38,341 bases of DNA from Patescibacteria group bacterium (GCA_018895765.1 JAHINX010000013.1:1-38341); one strand, 5' to 3'. Shown: positions 23,592 to 30,160, numbered from the stretch's first letter. Made by a program: numbers and translations. The notes: a model not told the origin generated them from the sequence alone.

Positions 23592-23909
23592 ATGTCTGAC
23601 CAAAATAAAAGGATGTTAAAAGAAGAAGATCGGACGATCGCGAAAATTGTAAAGCTCATTCAACAACATATTTTTCAAGCATTAACCCTCTCTCTGCTTG
23701 TCGGAATGAGGTTTCGATTTTATTTTAGAGATGGTGAGGGACGATTGAAAATCTTGGGCGCGCAAGTAGTTAGCTGGCAATTTCAAGGAGGTAAACTATT
23801 TTTAGATACAAGCTCGCCTTCCATAAAATACTTACTTGTAGATAAAGACGGCCTCATAATGGTTGAAAATTCAGACATAATCTTTAGAGGAAAAATTGAA
23901 GTTTACTAA
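23592..23909 (+). CDS. Unknown 105-residue protein
   Basis: The ATG at 23592 follows AGGGAGG. The N-terminal half is helical (DRTIAKIVKLIQQHIFQALT) and the C-terminal half is beta-rich (LKILGAQVVSWQFQGGKLFL). No family is recognised. It has its own promoter and terminator, like the other small plus-strand cassettes in the window. Confidence 0.7.
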   Translation: MSDQNKRMLKEEDRTIAKIVKLIQQHIFQALTLSLLVGMRFRFYFRDGEGRLKILGAQVVSWQFQGGKLFLDTSSPSIKYLLVDKDGLIMVENSDIIFRGKIEVY

Positions 23910-23916
23910 CTATATT

Positions 23917-23942
23917 TCGGCTCTTACGCGAGCCGATTTTTT
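23917..23942 (+). terminator. Intrinsic terminator of the 23592 gene
   Basis: TCGGCTC pairs with GAGCCGA around TTACGC, followed by TTTTTT. Confidence 0.92.
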
Positions 23943-23945
23943 ATA

Positions 23946-24178
23946 TAAAAAACAGCGCCGACCAATAAGGAAGGCGCTGTAAGCTACGGCACCGACCAAT
24001 TAGGAAGGCGCCGAGAGCCAAGGAGGACGGCAGACAGTGACTGATAACCCTGTCGTTCTCCTCGCTTCTAGCGAGAACCTCCTCCGCCCAAAGGCAGAGG
24101 AAGATTACTCGTGGCGGGTTGCATTCCCGGCGAACCGATCAGTGACGTTACATGCAACGTCGACGCGCAACCCATAAT
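23946..24178 (-). ncRNA. Putative structured non-coding RNA, unrecognised family
   Basis: A transcript of about 230 bases is predicted from a strong promoter (24185-24213) to an intrinsic terminator (stem ACAGCGCC/GGCGCTGT, then U-run). It has no convincing reading frame. Hairpins visible in order from the 5' end: GGGTTGC with GCAACCC enclosing ACGTT/AACGT; CCTCTGCC with GGCGGAGG; TTCTCGCT with AGCGAGGAGAA; and two related final hairpins. The last two share 19 of 20 bases (CCGACCAATAAGGAAGGCGC on the plus strand) 34 bases apart, the second being the terminator. It does not show the conserved cores of RNase P RNA, tmRNA, SRP RNA or a known riboswitch. Confidence 0.7.
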
Positions 24179-24184
24179 GAAACT

Positions 24185-24213
24185 ATATTAGCACATTTTG
24201 ATGCTTTTGTCAA
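24185..24213 (-). promoter_or_regulatory. Promoter of the putative ncRNA
   Basis: On the minus strand TTGACA (24213-24208), exactly 17 bases ending TGC, then TAATAT (24190-24185). This is one of the best promoters in the window, and no protein gene follows it. Confidence 0.85.
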
Positions 24214-24221
24214 GCCCTTAA

Positions 24222-24256
24222 CACAGAAAAGACACAGATTTCACAGAATTTACGCT
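24222..24256. repeat. ACACAGA-type tandem words
   Basis: Imperfect copies of CACAGA (ACACAGAAAAGACACAGATT, TCACAGAATTT) lie between the ncRNA promoter and the folD leader. Confidence 0.5.
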
Positions 24257-24323
24257 AACTTTAGCCAAATGTGCAAAATCCAATCTCGCACATTTTATTG
24301 ATTTTTCAGTAAGTTTGTTATAT

Positions 24324-24329
24324 TATAAT
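24324..24329 (+). promoter_or_regulatory. Possible folD -10 box
   Basis: A perfect TATAAT. The nearest -35-like TTGATT is 20 bases upstream, longer than ideal. The transcript would carry the whole CCCTAAACC repeat tract as its leader. Confidence 0.4.
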
Positions 24330-24345
24330 GAAGTATCAAGTTTTA

Positions 24346-24472
24346 AATACCCTAAACCCTATACCCCATACCCTATACCCTAAACCCCATACCCTATACC
24401 CTAAACCCCATACCCTATACCCTATCCCCTAAACCCTTTCCCCTAAACCCTTTCCCCTAAACCCCATCCCCT
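24346..24472. repeat. CCCTAAACC/CCCTATACC telomere-like tract
   Basis: About 127 bases of imperfect tandem units of 7-8 bases (CCCTAAA, CCCTATA, CCCCATA, CCCTTTC) run right up to the ATG of folD. The strand is almost free of G, so the complementary strand is G-rich and could form G-quadruplexes. There is no Shine-Dalgarno site within it. Confidence 0.85.
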
Positions 24473-25309
24473 ATGAAACTAATTGACGGCAAAAAAATCG
24501 CAGAAAGAATTGAGGAAGAAATAAAAACGAAGATAACCCCCCCTAACCCCCCCTTACATAAGGGGGGGAAGGGTGCTGTGGCCGGATTGGCTGTTATTTT
24601 AATTGGAGATAACCCAGAAAGCCATCTATATGTCCGGTTAAAGGAAGCGGCCGCCAAACGAGTTGGAATATATTTTGAAAAACATCTTTTTGAAGAAACC
24701 GTATCCGAACAAGAAATTATAAAAAAAATAAATGAGTTAAACGCTAAAAAAAATATTACCGGCATTATTGTTCAGCTTCCTTTGCCTGAAAAGTTTGATA
24801 CGAACAAAATTATACACACGATTCTTCCAACAAAAGACGCAGATGGATATCATCCGGAAAATTTGATTGCTTTTCAAAAAAATAAATTTGATTTTCTTCC
24901 ACCGGTTCTTTGCGCAGTTCTAGAAATTTTGAAAGAACTAAACGTGGATATAAAAACAAAAAGCTTCAATCTTCTTACTAAAAGCGAAATTTTTCCTATC
25001 CCCTATATCGCCTACTTTAAAAATAGGGCAAAAGAATTTCATTTTTGCAGTGAAAACGCAACAGACGTCTGTCTTCTTTCCGGCGATATCGTTATAACGG
25101 CAATCGGAAAAAAACATTATTTAAAATCCGAAATGATAAAAAAAGGCGCTATCGTGATTGATATAGGCGCCATCAAAAAAGGCAAAAATGTTTATGGTGA
25201 TGCTGATCCTATATCACTAGCGAAAAAAGCATCATATCTCACGCCCACTCCTGGCGGAGTCGGTCCCATAACTGTTGCCTGCCTTTTGAAAAATGTCGCA
25301 AAAGCATAA
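24473..25309 (+). CDS. folD: Methylenetetrahydrofolate dehydrogenase/cyclohydrolase, divergent
   Basis: A 278-residue protein of the FolD family, converting 5,10-methylene- to 10-formyl-tetrahydrofolate. Conserved: SHLYVRLKEAAAKRVGI with the catalytic Lys, IIVQLPLP, DADGYHPENL and the C-terminal TPTPGGVGPIT. Divergent: the usual PCTP reads PPVLC, and the usual GRSxxVGxP of the NAD(P) site reads LLTKSEIFPIPYI, so cofactor use is uncertain. Residues 21-36 (ITPPNPPLHKGGKGAV) are a foreign segment encoded by a palindromic repeat of the type that flanks the DUF559 gene. No Shine-Dalgarno site precedes the ATG; the leader is the CCCTAAACC tract. Confidence 0.9.
   Translation: MKLIDGKKIAERIEEEIKTKITPPNPPLHKGGKGAVAGLAVILIGDNPESHLYVRLKEAAAKRVGIYFEKHLFEETVSEQEIIKKINELNAKKNITGIIVQLPLPEKFDTNKIIHTILPTKDADGYHPENLIAFQKNKFDFLPPVLCAVLEILKELNVDIKTKSFNLLTKSEIFPIPYIAYFKNRAKEFHFCSENATDVCLLSGDIVITAIGKKHYLKSEMIKKGAIVIDIGAIKKGKNVYGDADPISLAKKASYLTPTPGGVGPITVACLLKNVAKA
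24534..24574. repeat. CCTAACC-CCCCTT palindrome inside folD
   Basis: ACCCCCCCTAACCCCCCCTT followed by an ACAT loop and AAGGGGGGGAAGG. It has the same order of words as the repeats at 29702-29744 and 37458-37486 and is read in frame in FolD as PPNPPLHKGG. Confidence 0.85.
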
Positions 25310-25349
25310 TACCCGCCATACCCACAAAAAATAATTTTCAATCTCCCTA

Positions 25350-25384
25350 GTAATCCCTACCAATTTAGTAGGGATTACTTTTTT
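25350..25384 (+). terminator. folD terminator
   Basis: GTAATCCCTAC pairs perfectly with GTAGGGATTAC around a 7-base loop, followed by TTTTTT. Confidence 0.93.
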
Positions 25385-25394
25385 AAAAAATTTC

Positions 25395-25425
25395 TATTAA
25401 AAAAATCCCGTGGTTCACACAGGAT
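25395..25425 (-). terminator. Terminator of the frameshifted gene
   Basis: On the minus strand ATCCTGTG pairs with CACGGGAT (one G-U) and is followed by seven T. It begins just after the stop codon at 25427. Confidence 0.7.
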
Positions 25426-25426
25426 A

Positions 25427-25707
25427 TTAGTTTATCATTCCACCGCTTCCGCCGGATTCTTCATCATCTCCATCCTCTTCTTCTATATACCCATCTATTG
25501 ACCGGCCTATCTGAAAAATTACAAGCAGAGCAATTCTTTTTTCTTTTGCGGTTTTATATTTTTTAAAAAAATTATAAAAAGCCTCCGCATCCGAATTAAT
25601 TGAAGAATTTTCTACATTCAGCCCCGCATCAAAGCACCTATTGCGTCATTATTGTTTTTTGCAAATTCAAAATAATCATCATCGGTAAATTCAATTTTCT
25701 TTGCCAC
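25427..25707 (-). pseudogene. Small gene with an apparent frameshift
   Basis: A GTG start at 25707 with AAAGGAGGAG before it reads VAKKIEFTDDDYFEFAKNNN and DAIGAL, then meets a stop. One base back in register the frame continues FDAGLNVENSSINSDAEAFY, then YKTAKEKRIALLVIFQIGRS and an acidic, Gly-rich tail to a stop at 25427. Total length is about 93 codons with one base missing near 25630. The ribosome binding site and own terminator suggest it was a normal small cassette gene. The cause may be a mutation, a programmed shift or a sequencing error. No family is recognised. Confidence 0.65.
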
Positions 25708-25719
25708 AGCTCTCCTCCT

Positions 25720-26862
25720 TTAGATCGTAGAAAGAACTTCATATACTATCCCTAATATAAATACTAGCATCATTATGGCCAAAACCGCAAACGGCAGACG
25801 CATTTTATATTCTGGTTCGCGCGTTCCTTTTTTCCGCGCTAATCGGTAAATCCAAATAATCAAAATCCCTTCAAGTCCGCTAAAAACCGCACCGGTAAAG
25901 CCAACGACTTGTATAAAATTTCTTGTGCCAAATAAAAAAATCAAAAGCGGAATAACGCAAGCCAAAAGCCAAGATATATATTTATTGATTTTTAAGTCAT
26001 ACCAAAATTGCTCGCGGAGATATAGCGCCATTGCCAAAAAACTGGTGGCTACAGCAAAAAGACCAAATATTGCGCCCAGATATACAATCCAATCTCCAAC
26101 GCTTGCGCGCAAGCCTTCTACTGCGTCCTGCACAGTATTTGCCCCTGTGATACCAACAACCACTAAAGAAAAGATAAGGGTCAAAAAAAGTGGTATTAAA
26201 GTACCGACAATAATCGCGCTTTTTAGCTTTTTCTTTTCTCTTGGCATTATTTCTACCATTTCCGGGATTGCCGCCGCGCCCGCCAGAGAAAACAAAATTA
26301 CGCCATAAGGCAAGAAGGCCTGATTCAGATTAAAAGTAAAAAAGTTTGCAATATTTATTTTCGGAATTCCAAATCCGACGATTACAGCCATAACGGCTAA
26401 AAGCAAAAAACTCATAAAAAGCTCGGAAAAAGCAACCAGCCGTACGCCGACAAGAACAAAAAACGACATAAAACTAAAAAATATCATCTGATAAATAAAA
26501 AGTCCCTGGCCAAAAAATGGCGTCAATACAATTTCTAAAAATTTTCCGCCTAAAATTATATAAGCGATGAGCGCACCGTAGAAACTAAAGGTCGTTACCA
26601 AGAGGGCAAAATATTCCCAACTTCTGTTTCCAAAATGGCCTGCTAAACCAGCAAGATGATGTTTGCCCTTTACCCTTAAAAGCATTTCACCGAAAAGCAG
26701 GTGGTTTAAAGTAAGTATCGTTCCTAAAAGGGCAAAATAAAAAAGTCCGACAATAATACCGGACTGCGCCAAAACATACGGCACACCAAAAATACCAACT
26801 CCAATTATTGTGCCAACCATCATCCCAACCCCGCGGATATAATTTTTTGTACCTGTTTTCAT
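25720..26862 (-). CDS. Amino-acid permease (aromatic/AAAP-like)
   Basis: A 380-residue polytopic transporter with about eleven hydrophobic segments. The start of the first helix, GVGMMVGTIIGVGIFGVPYV, carries the G-x-G-I-x-G-x-PY motif of the amino acid/polyamine/auxin permease superfamily, closest in style to the aromatic amino acid branch. The substrate cannot be told. The ATG at 26862 is preferred over the frame extending to 26922: a TATAAT at 26870-26875 ends 7 bases before it, predicting a leaderless mRNA. An amino-acid importer fits an organism with reduced biosynthesis. Confidence 0.85.
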   Translation of the reverse strand: MKTGTKNYIRGVGMMVGTIIGVGIFGVPYVLAQSGIIVGLFYFALLGTILTLNHLLFGEMLLRVKGKHHLAGLAGHFGNRSWEYFALLVTTFSFYGALIAYIILGGKFLEIVLTPFFGQGLFIYQMIFFSFMSFFVLVGVRLVAFSELFMSFLLLAVMAVIVGFGIPKINIANFFTFNLNQAFLPYGVILFSLAGAAAIPEMVEIMPREKKKLKSAIIVGTLIPLFLTLIFSLVVVGITGANTVQDAVEGLRASVGDWIVYLGAIFGLFAVATSFLAMALYLREQFWYDLKINKYISWLLACVIPLLIFLFGTRNFIQVVGFTGAVFSGLEGILIIWIYRLARKKGTREPEYKMRLPFAVLAIMMLVFILGIVYEVLSTI

Positions 26863-26869
26863 ATTTATA

Positions 26870-26875
26870 ATTATA
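26870..26875 (-). promoter_or_regulatory. Permease -10 box (leaderless)
   Basis: A perfect TATAAT on the minus strand, 7 bases from the ATG at 26862. The -35 is weak (CTGACG at 18 bases). Confidence 0.5.
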
Positions 26876-26910
26876 TCATAATAATCTGTTTTTGCGTCAG
26901 CAAAAACTCT

Positions 26911-26980
26911 TTCATTGGTCATTGGGATTTGGTCATTTCTTATTTTGATTGGTCATTGGGATTTGGGGAATTGGTCATTA
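26911..26980. repeat. ATTGGTCATT-type repeat, copies 2 and 3
   Basis: CATTGGTCATTGGGATTTGG and GATTGGTCATTGGGATTTGG lie in tandem, followed by AATTGGTCATTA. They match the repeat beyond grpE (15044-15085) and sit between the divergent permease and dnaB promoters. Confidence 0.7.
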
Positions 26981-26991
26981 ATCTTCCTCTC

Positions 26992-27022
26992 TTGCCATCC
27001 CCCCCTAACTATGTGTTAAACT
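26992..27022 (+). promoter_or_regulatory. dnaB promoter (leaderless)
   Basis: TTGCCA at 26992-26997 and an extended -10 TGT-TAAACT (TAAACT at 27017-27022) 19 bases later. The ATG is 8 bases beyond the -10. Confidence 0.55.
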
Positions 27023-27030
27023 ATTACTAT

Positions 27031-28500
27031 ATGCAAGATAGCCAATTAGACTCCCTACGCCTTCCCCCGCAAAATATAGAAGCCGAACAGTCCCTGTTGG
27101 GTGCTCTTCTAATTGATAAAGAAGCTATTATAAGAGTCGCCGACACCATAAATCCCCAGGATTTTTATAAAAATACTCATGCTCTTATTTTTGAAGCAAT
27201 GCAGGAACTTTTCACAAAACAAGAGCCGATTGATATTCTTAGCTTAACCAGCCGTTTGGAAGATAAAAAACAAATTGAATCAATCGGTGGCAGGGCATAC
27301 CTAATGCAACTCTCAAATGTGGTGCCAACATCTTCTCATGTTGTCCATTACGCAAAAATTGTTCAAAATAAAGCGTTACTCCGCCGACTATTAACCGCAG
27401 CCAGCGGAATTTCTGAACTTGTTTATAAAGAAGATGAGGACGTTGAGGTGGTTTTGGATAAAGCGGAAAAAGAATTATTTCATGTTTCTCAGAATTATTC
27501 AAAACAGGCATTTGTGCCAATAAAAAATGTTTTAGAATCCGCTTTTGATCGGATTGATGAGCTTCACCGTGAAAAAGGAAAGCTCCGCGGAATACCGACC
27601 GGCTTTCCCGCTTTAGATAATTATTTATCCGGACTGCAAAAATCCGACCTTGTTATTTTGGCAGCCCGCCCGTCTGTTGGAAAAACTTCGCTTGCTCTTG
27701 ATATTGCCCGGCTTGCGGCCAAATCAGGAAAATCGGTTGGTCTTTTTAGTTTGGAAATGTCTAAAGAACAGCTCGTTGACCGCCTGATTTGCACGGAAGC
27801 AAATATTGATTTATGGAAAATGAGAACCGGAAAACTTACAGACAGCTCTGATGATTTCACGAGAATCGGAAATGCTCTTGGCACTTTGTCTGAAATCCCT
27901 TTATATATTGACGACAGCGCCACCTCTAATATAATGGATATCCGCACAAAAGCCCGTCGGCTTCAAATGGAGCGCGGACTTGATATGATAGTTATTGATT
28001 ATCTCCAGCTTTTGGAATCGCGGACCAGCTATCGTTCAAGTGACAACCGCGTACAGGAAGTCGCAGAAATAACCCGCGGATTAAAGGCGGTCGCAAGAGA
28101 ATTGGATATTCCTGTTTTAGCGCTTTCACAGCTCTCCCGCGCGGTTGAAAATTCTAAACCGGCAATTCCAAAATTGGCCCATCTTCGAGAATCAGGATCA
28201 ATCGAACAAGATGCTGACGTAGTTATGTTTATATACAGAAAATCGGCAGACAGAAATTATCGGCCGGAGGATCTTGACCCGCAAGAAAGGAACATTGCCG
28301 AAATCCATATTGCCAAACACAGAAATGGTCCGACCGGAGAAATAAAATTGTTCTTTGACGAACAAAGAGTTTGTTTTAGAAGTTTGGAACAAAAACGCGA
28401 AGCGCCCGCTCCCCTACCAGCAAAAGAAAAAGCGCAAATAGAAGCACCGACACAAACACCAACACAAGCGCCCATAGAAGAAGATGCACCCCCGTTCTAA
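27031..28500 (+). CDS. dnaB: Replicative DNA helicase DnaB
   Basis: A 489-residue hexameric helicase of the replication fork. The N-terminal domain starts LPPQNIEAEQSLLGALLID; the RecA-like C-terminal domain has Walker A ARPSVGKT at 212-219, Walker B VIDYLQ at 321-326, and LRESGSIEQDADVVMFIYR. The tail is low complexity (Pro/Ala/Thr-rich). The ATG at 27031 gives the family N-terminus; it has no Shine-Dalgarno site, and the -10 sits 8 bases upstream, so it is probably leaderless. recR follows on the same strand after a 115-base palindromic repeat. Confidence 0.97.
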   Translation: MQDSQLDSLRLPPQNIEAEQSLLGALLIDKEAIIRVADTINPQDFYKNTHALIFEAMQELFTKQEPIDILSLTSRLEDKKQIESIGGRAYLMQLSNVVPTSSHVVHYAKIVQNKALLRRLLTAASGISELVYKEDEDVEVVLDKAEKELFHVSQNYSKQAFVPIKNVLESAFDRIDELHREKGKLRGIPTGFPALDNYLSGLQKSDLVILAARPSVGKTSLALDIARLAAKSGKSVGLFSLEMSKEQLVDRLICTEANIDLWKMRTGKLTDSSDDFTRIGNALGTLSEIPLYIDDSATSNIMDIRTKARRLQMERGLDMIVIDYLQLLESRTSYRSSDNRVQEVAEITRGLKAVARELDIPVLALSQLSRAVENSKPAIPKLAHLRESGSIEQDADVVMFIYRKSADRNYRPEDLDPQERNIAEIHIAKHRNGPTGEIKLFFDEQRVCFRSLEQKREAPAPLPAKEKAQIEAPTQTPTQAPIEEDAPPF

Positions 28501-28503
28501 TGG

Positions 28504-28601
28504 GTAGCAGGTAGCATGTAGTAAGTAGCAAGGTATTTTAATATAAAATATATCGCGAAGCGATACCTTTCCATACTACATACTACTTACTACATACTAC
28601 T
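28504..28601. repeat. GTAGTAAGTAG palindromic repeat between dnaB and recR
   Basis: Left arm words GTAGCATGTAGTAAGTAGCA pair with right arm words TACTACTTACTACATACTAC; an inner stem GGTAT/ATACC and the hairpin TATCGC-GAA-GCGATA lie at the centre. The recR start follows 13 bases later. Confidence 0.8.
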
Positions 28602-28614
28602 TTTTATTTTTATT

Positions 28615-29268
28615 ATGTATCACAGTCTCCCGAAAGAAATAACCAATTTAGTTGAACAATTCTCCCGATTCCCCGGCATTGGAGAGAAAACCGCCTTGCG
28701 GTTTGTTTTATTTTTACTCGGAAAAGATGAAAATTATATTGACGCGCTAGCGGGGCAAATTGAAAATATAAAAAATCTTTCGCTGTGCCAAAAATGCCAC
28801 AACATCACCGCTTCTTCTTCGCGCGCAGAAGATACAGGCTCTTTTTGCAAATATTGCGCCGACCCGGCGCGCGATAAAGGCACTGTCTGTGTCATATCCA
28901 GTCTTCCGGAGTTAATGGCGATAGAGGCCACCGGCGATTTTTTGGGCCTCTATCATATTTTGGGTGGAAAAATTGACCCTTTGCGCAAAACCGGTCCAGA
29001 GCATTTGCGGATAAATACATTAATCGCAAGAATAAAAAATGATAACGTCCGCGAGGTTATCCTGGCGATGAACTCTGATATCCCCGGTGAAAATACAATT
29101 CTATATTTAACCAGAATACTAAAACCATTGAATATCCCTCTTCGCCAAGGCTTCGAGGGACACGTAAAAATAAGCCGGCTTGCCCGCGGTCTTCCAATGG
29201 GAAGTGAACTTGAATATGCCGACCCAATAACCCTGTCATCAGCGTTGGAGGGAAGGCAGGAATTATAA
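28615..29268 (+). CDS. recR: Recombination protein RecR, with a repeat insertion
   Basis: A 217-residue RecFOR-pathway protein that helps load RecA at gaps. The helix-hairpin-helix FPGIGEKTALRF is at 19-30, the zinc site uses C58, C61, C78 and C81 with an extra ASSSRAEDTG between the pairs, and a Toprim domain follows (VCVISSLPELMAIEATG, EVILAMNSDIPGE). The C-terminal ARGLPMGSELEYADPITLSS is normal. Residues 175-184 (PLRQGFEGHV), just before ISRLARG, are encoded by a 26-base palindrome and have no counterpart in the usual family sequence. It is in frame. Confidence 0.95.
   Translation: MYHSLPKEITNLVEQFSRFPGIGEKTALRFVLFLLGKDENYIDALAGQIENIKNLSLCQKCHNITASSSRAEDTGSFCKYCADPARDKGTVCVISSLPELMAIEATGDFLGLYHILGGKIDPLRKTGPEHLRINTLIARIKNDNVREVILAMNSDIPGENTILYLTRILKPLNIPLRQGFEGHVKISRLARGLPMGSELEYADPITLSSALEGRQEL
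29135..29160. repeat. TTCGCYAARGCT palindromic repeat in recR
   Basis: Outer arms TCCCTC/GAGGGA around TTCGCCAAGGCTTCG, 26 bases. It has the same core as the grpE copies with different but still complementary arms. Confidence 0.78.
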
Positions 29269-29282
29269 AAATCTTTCTTTGT

Positions 29283-29330
29283 AAGTTCTCCCCCTTGGTG
29301 CAAGGGGGAGGCAGAGGGGGTTAGATAATA
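29283..29330. repeat. 48-base direct repeat upstream of the DUF559 gene
   Basis: AAGTTCTCCCCCTTGGTGCA then AGGGGGAGGCAGAGGGGGTT and AGATAATA. The hairpin is CTCCCCCTT with AAGGGGGAG. It is identical over 48 bases to 29790-29837 and ends 2 bases before the DUF559 ATG. Confidence 0.95.
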
Positions 29331-29332
29331 AT

Positions 29333-29716
29333 ATGCCATATATTTACAACAATTCAACAATAAAAAATTTGCGACAAAAATTACGAAAACAAATAACAGA
29401 TGCCGAAAGAAAACTATGGCAAATTTTGCGCAAAAAACAAATATGCGAAGTAAAATTTATCAAACAATATAGCGTTGGTAATTATATTTTAGATTTCTAT
29501 TGTCCAAAATGTCGTTTAGCTATTGAGGCTGACGGCGGTCAGCATGCCGAAAACATTGAATATGATAATAAGCGCACAGAATATCTTAATAATTTAAATA
29601 TTCAAGTTCTAAGGTTTTGGAATAATGATATACTTCAAAATAGTGATGGGGTCGGTGAAAAAATAAGATTAACCGTAGAAAAAAAATTAAAAAAATATTA
29701 TACTAACCCCTCCTAA
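29333..29716 (+). CDS. DUF559 (Vsr-like/PD-(D/E)XK endonuclease-like) protein
   Basis: A 127-residue DUF559 protein of the restriction-endonuclease-like fold related to very-short-patch repair nucleases. Seen: an N-terminal helix (RKQITDAERKLWQILRKKQ), then VKFIKQYSVGNYILDFYCP with the catalytic-type Asp, LAIEADGGQH, and the closing QVLRFWNNDILQNSDGV. The last codons, TNPS and stop, come from the repeat at 29702-29744. It is bracketed by perfect 48-base direct repeats 507 bases apart, and relatives of its 3' repeat lie in folD and before lepA. It therefore looks like the protein part of a mobile or repeat-associated unit. Activity has not been shown here. Confidence 0.9.
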   Translation: MPYIYNNSTIKNLRQKLRKQITDAERKLWQILRKKQICEVKFIKQYSVGNYILDFYCPKCRLAIEADGGQHAENIEYDNKRTEYLNNLNIQVLRFWNNDILQNSDGVGEKIRLTVEKKLKKYYTNPS

Positions 29717-29744
29717 CCTCCCCTTACCCTAAGGGGAGGAAGTT
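29702..29744. repeat. Palindromic repeat at the 3' end of the DUF559 gene
   Basis: CTAACCCCTCCTAACCTCCC and onward with the hairpin CCTCCCCTT-ACCCT-AAGGGGAGG. It is an inverted relative of the 48-base repeat (CTAACCCCCTC...CCCCCTT...AAGGGGGAG on the other strand) and supplies the DUF559 stop codon. Confidence 0.85.
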
Positions 29745-29789
29745 GCTGCAAAGCTTCATTTTATATCAAAAAGATACGAACTGCGTAGC

Positions 29790-29837
29790 AAGTTCTCCCC
29801 CTTGGTGCAAGGGGGAGGCAGAGGGGGTTAGATAATA
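29790..29837. repeat. 48-base direct repeat downstream of the DUF559 gene
   Basis: Identical to 29283-29330. Between this copy and the 3' element are about 45 bases without recognisable content. Confidence 0.95.
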
Positions 29838-29843
29838 GTAATC

Positions 29844-29871
29844 AAAAAAATCAGCGGATTAAGCGCTGATT
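29844..29871 (-). terminator. rplU terminator with the stop codon in its loop
   Basis: On the minus strand AATCAGCG pairs with CGCTGATT and is followed by a T-run. The rplU stop TAA at 29861-29859 lies in the 7-base loop. Confidence 0.88.
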
Positions 29872-30158
29872 TTTTCTATTTCTATTTCAGTAAACAACTG
29901 TTTATGTCCGGTTTCTTTCTTATATCTTGTTTTTGGCTTATATTTTACTACGCGGATTTTCTTTCTTTTTCCCTGTTTCAAAATTTTTACTTCCACTTTA
30001 GCGCCTTCTACAAGAGGCGATCCCATTTTTTCATCAACCATCAGCACATCTGTCAAAATAATTTTATCGTCTACTTCTCCTTCTAATTTTTCTACTTTGA
30101 TTTTGTCGCCTTCTTTTACTAAATATTGTTTACCCCCAGTTTTTATAATAGCCAGCAT
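29859..30158 (-). CDS. rplU: 50S ribosomal protein L21
   Basis: A 99-residue L21. The N-terminus MLAIIKTGGKQYLVKEGDKI and the basic C-terminal region RVVKYKPKTRYKKETGHKQ are characteristic. It normally precedes rpmA (L27) in an operon, but no L27 gene is adjacent; the terminator ends transcription right at the stop codon. A consensus promoter lies at 30191-30219, and the short leader is a tandem repeat with no Shine-Dalgarno site. Confidence 0.96.
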   Translation of the reverse strand: MLAIIKTGGKQYLVKEGDKIKVEKLEGEVDDKIILTDVLMVDEKMGSPLVEGAKVEVKILKQGKRKKIRVVKYKPKTRYKKETGHKQLFTEIEIEKISA

Positions 30159-30160
30159 AT

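Noticed and set aside
23946..24178. A 35-codon reading frame starting ATGGGTTGC at the 5' end of the putative ncRNA
   Set aside because: It has no Shine-Dalgarno site, and its sequence is fully used by stems. The RNA interpretation explains the region better.
23946..24178. A folate riboswitch for folD
   Set aside because: The structured region is transcribed away from folD by its own promoter and ends in its own terminator; it lacks a folate-aptamer core.
24346..24472. True telomere or chromosome end
   Set aside because: The units are irregular, the tract is internal and genes continue on both sides. It is a repeat tract, not an end.
29283..29837. Classical insertion sequence around the DUF559 gene
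   Set aside because: There is no transposase, and the 48-base repeats are in direct orientation without a target duplication that I can define.
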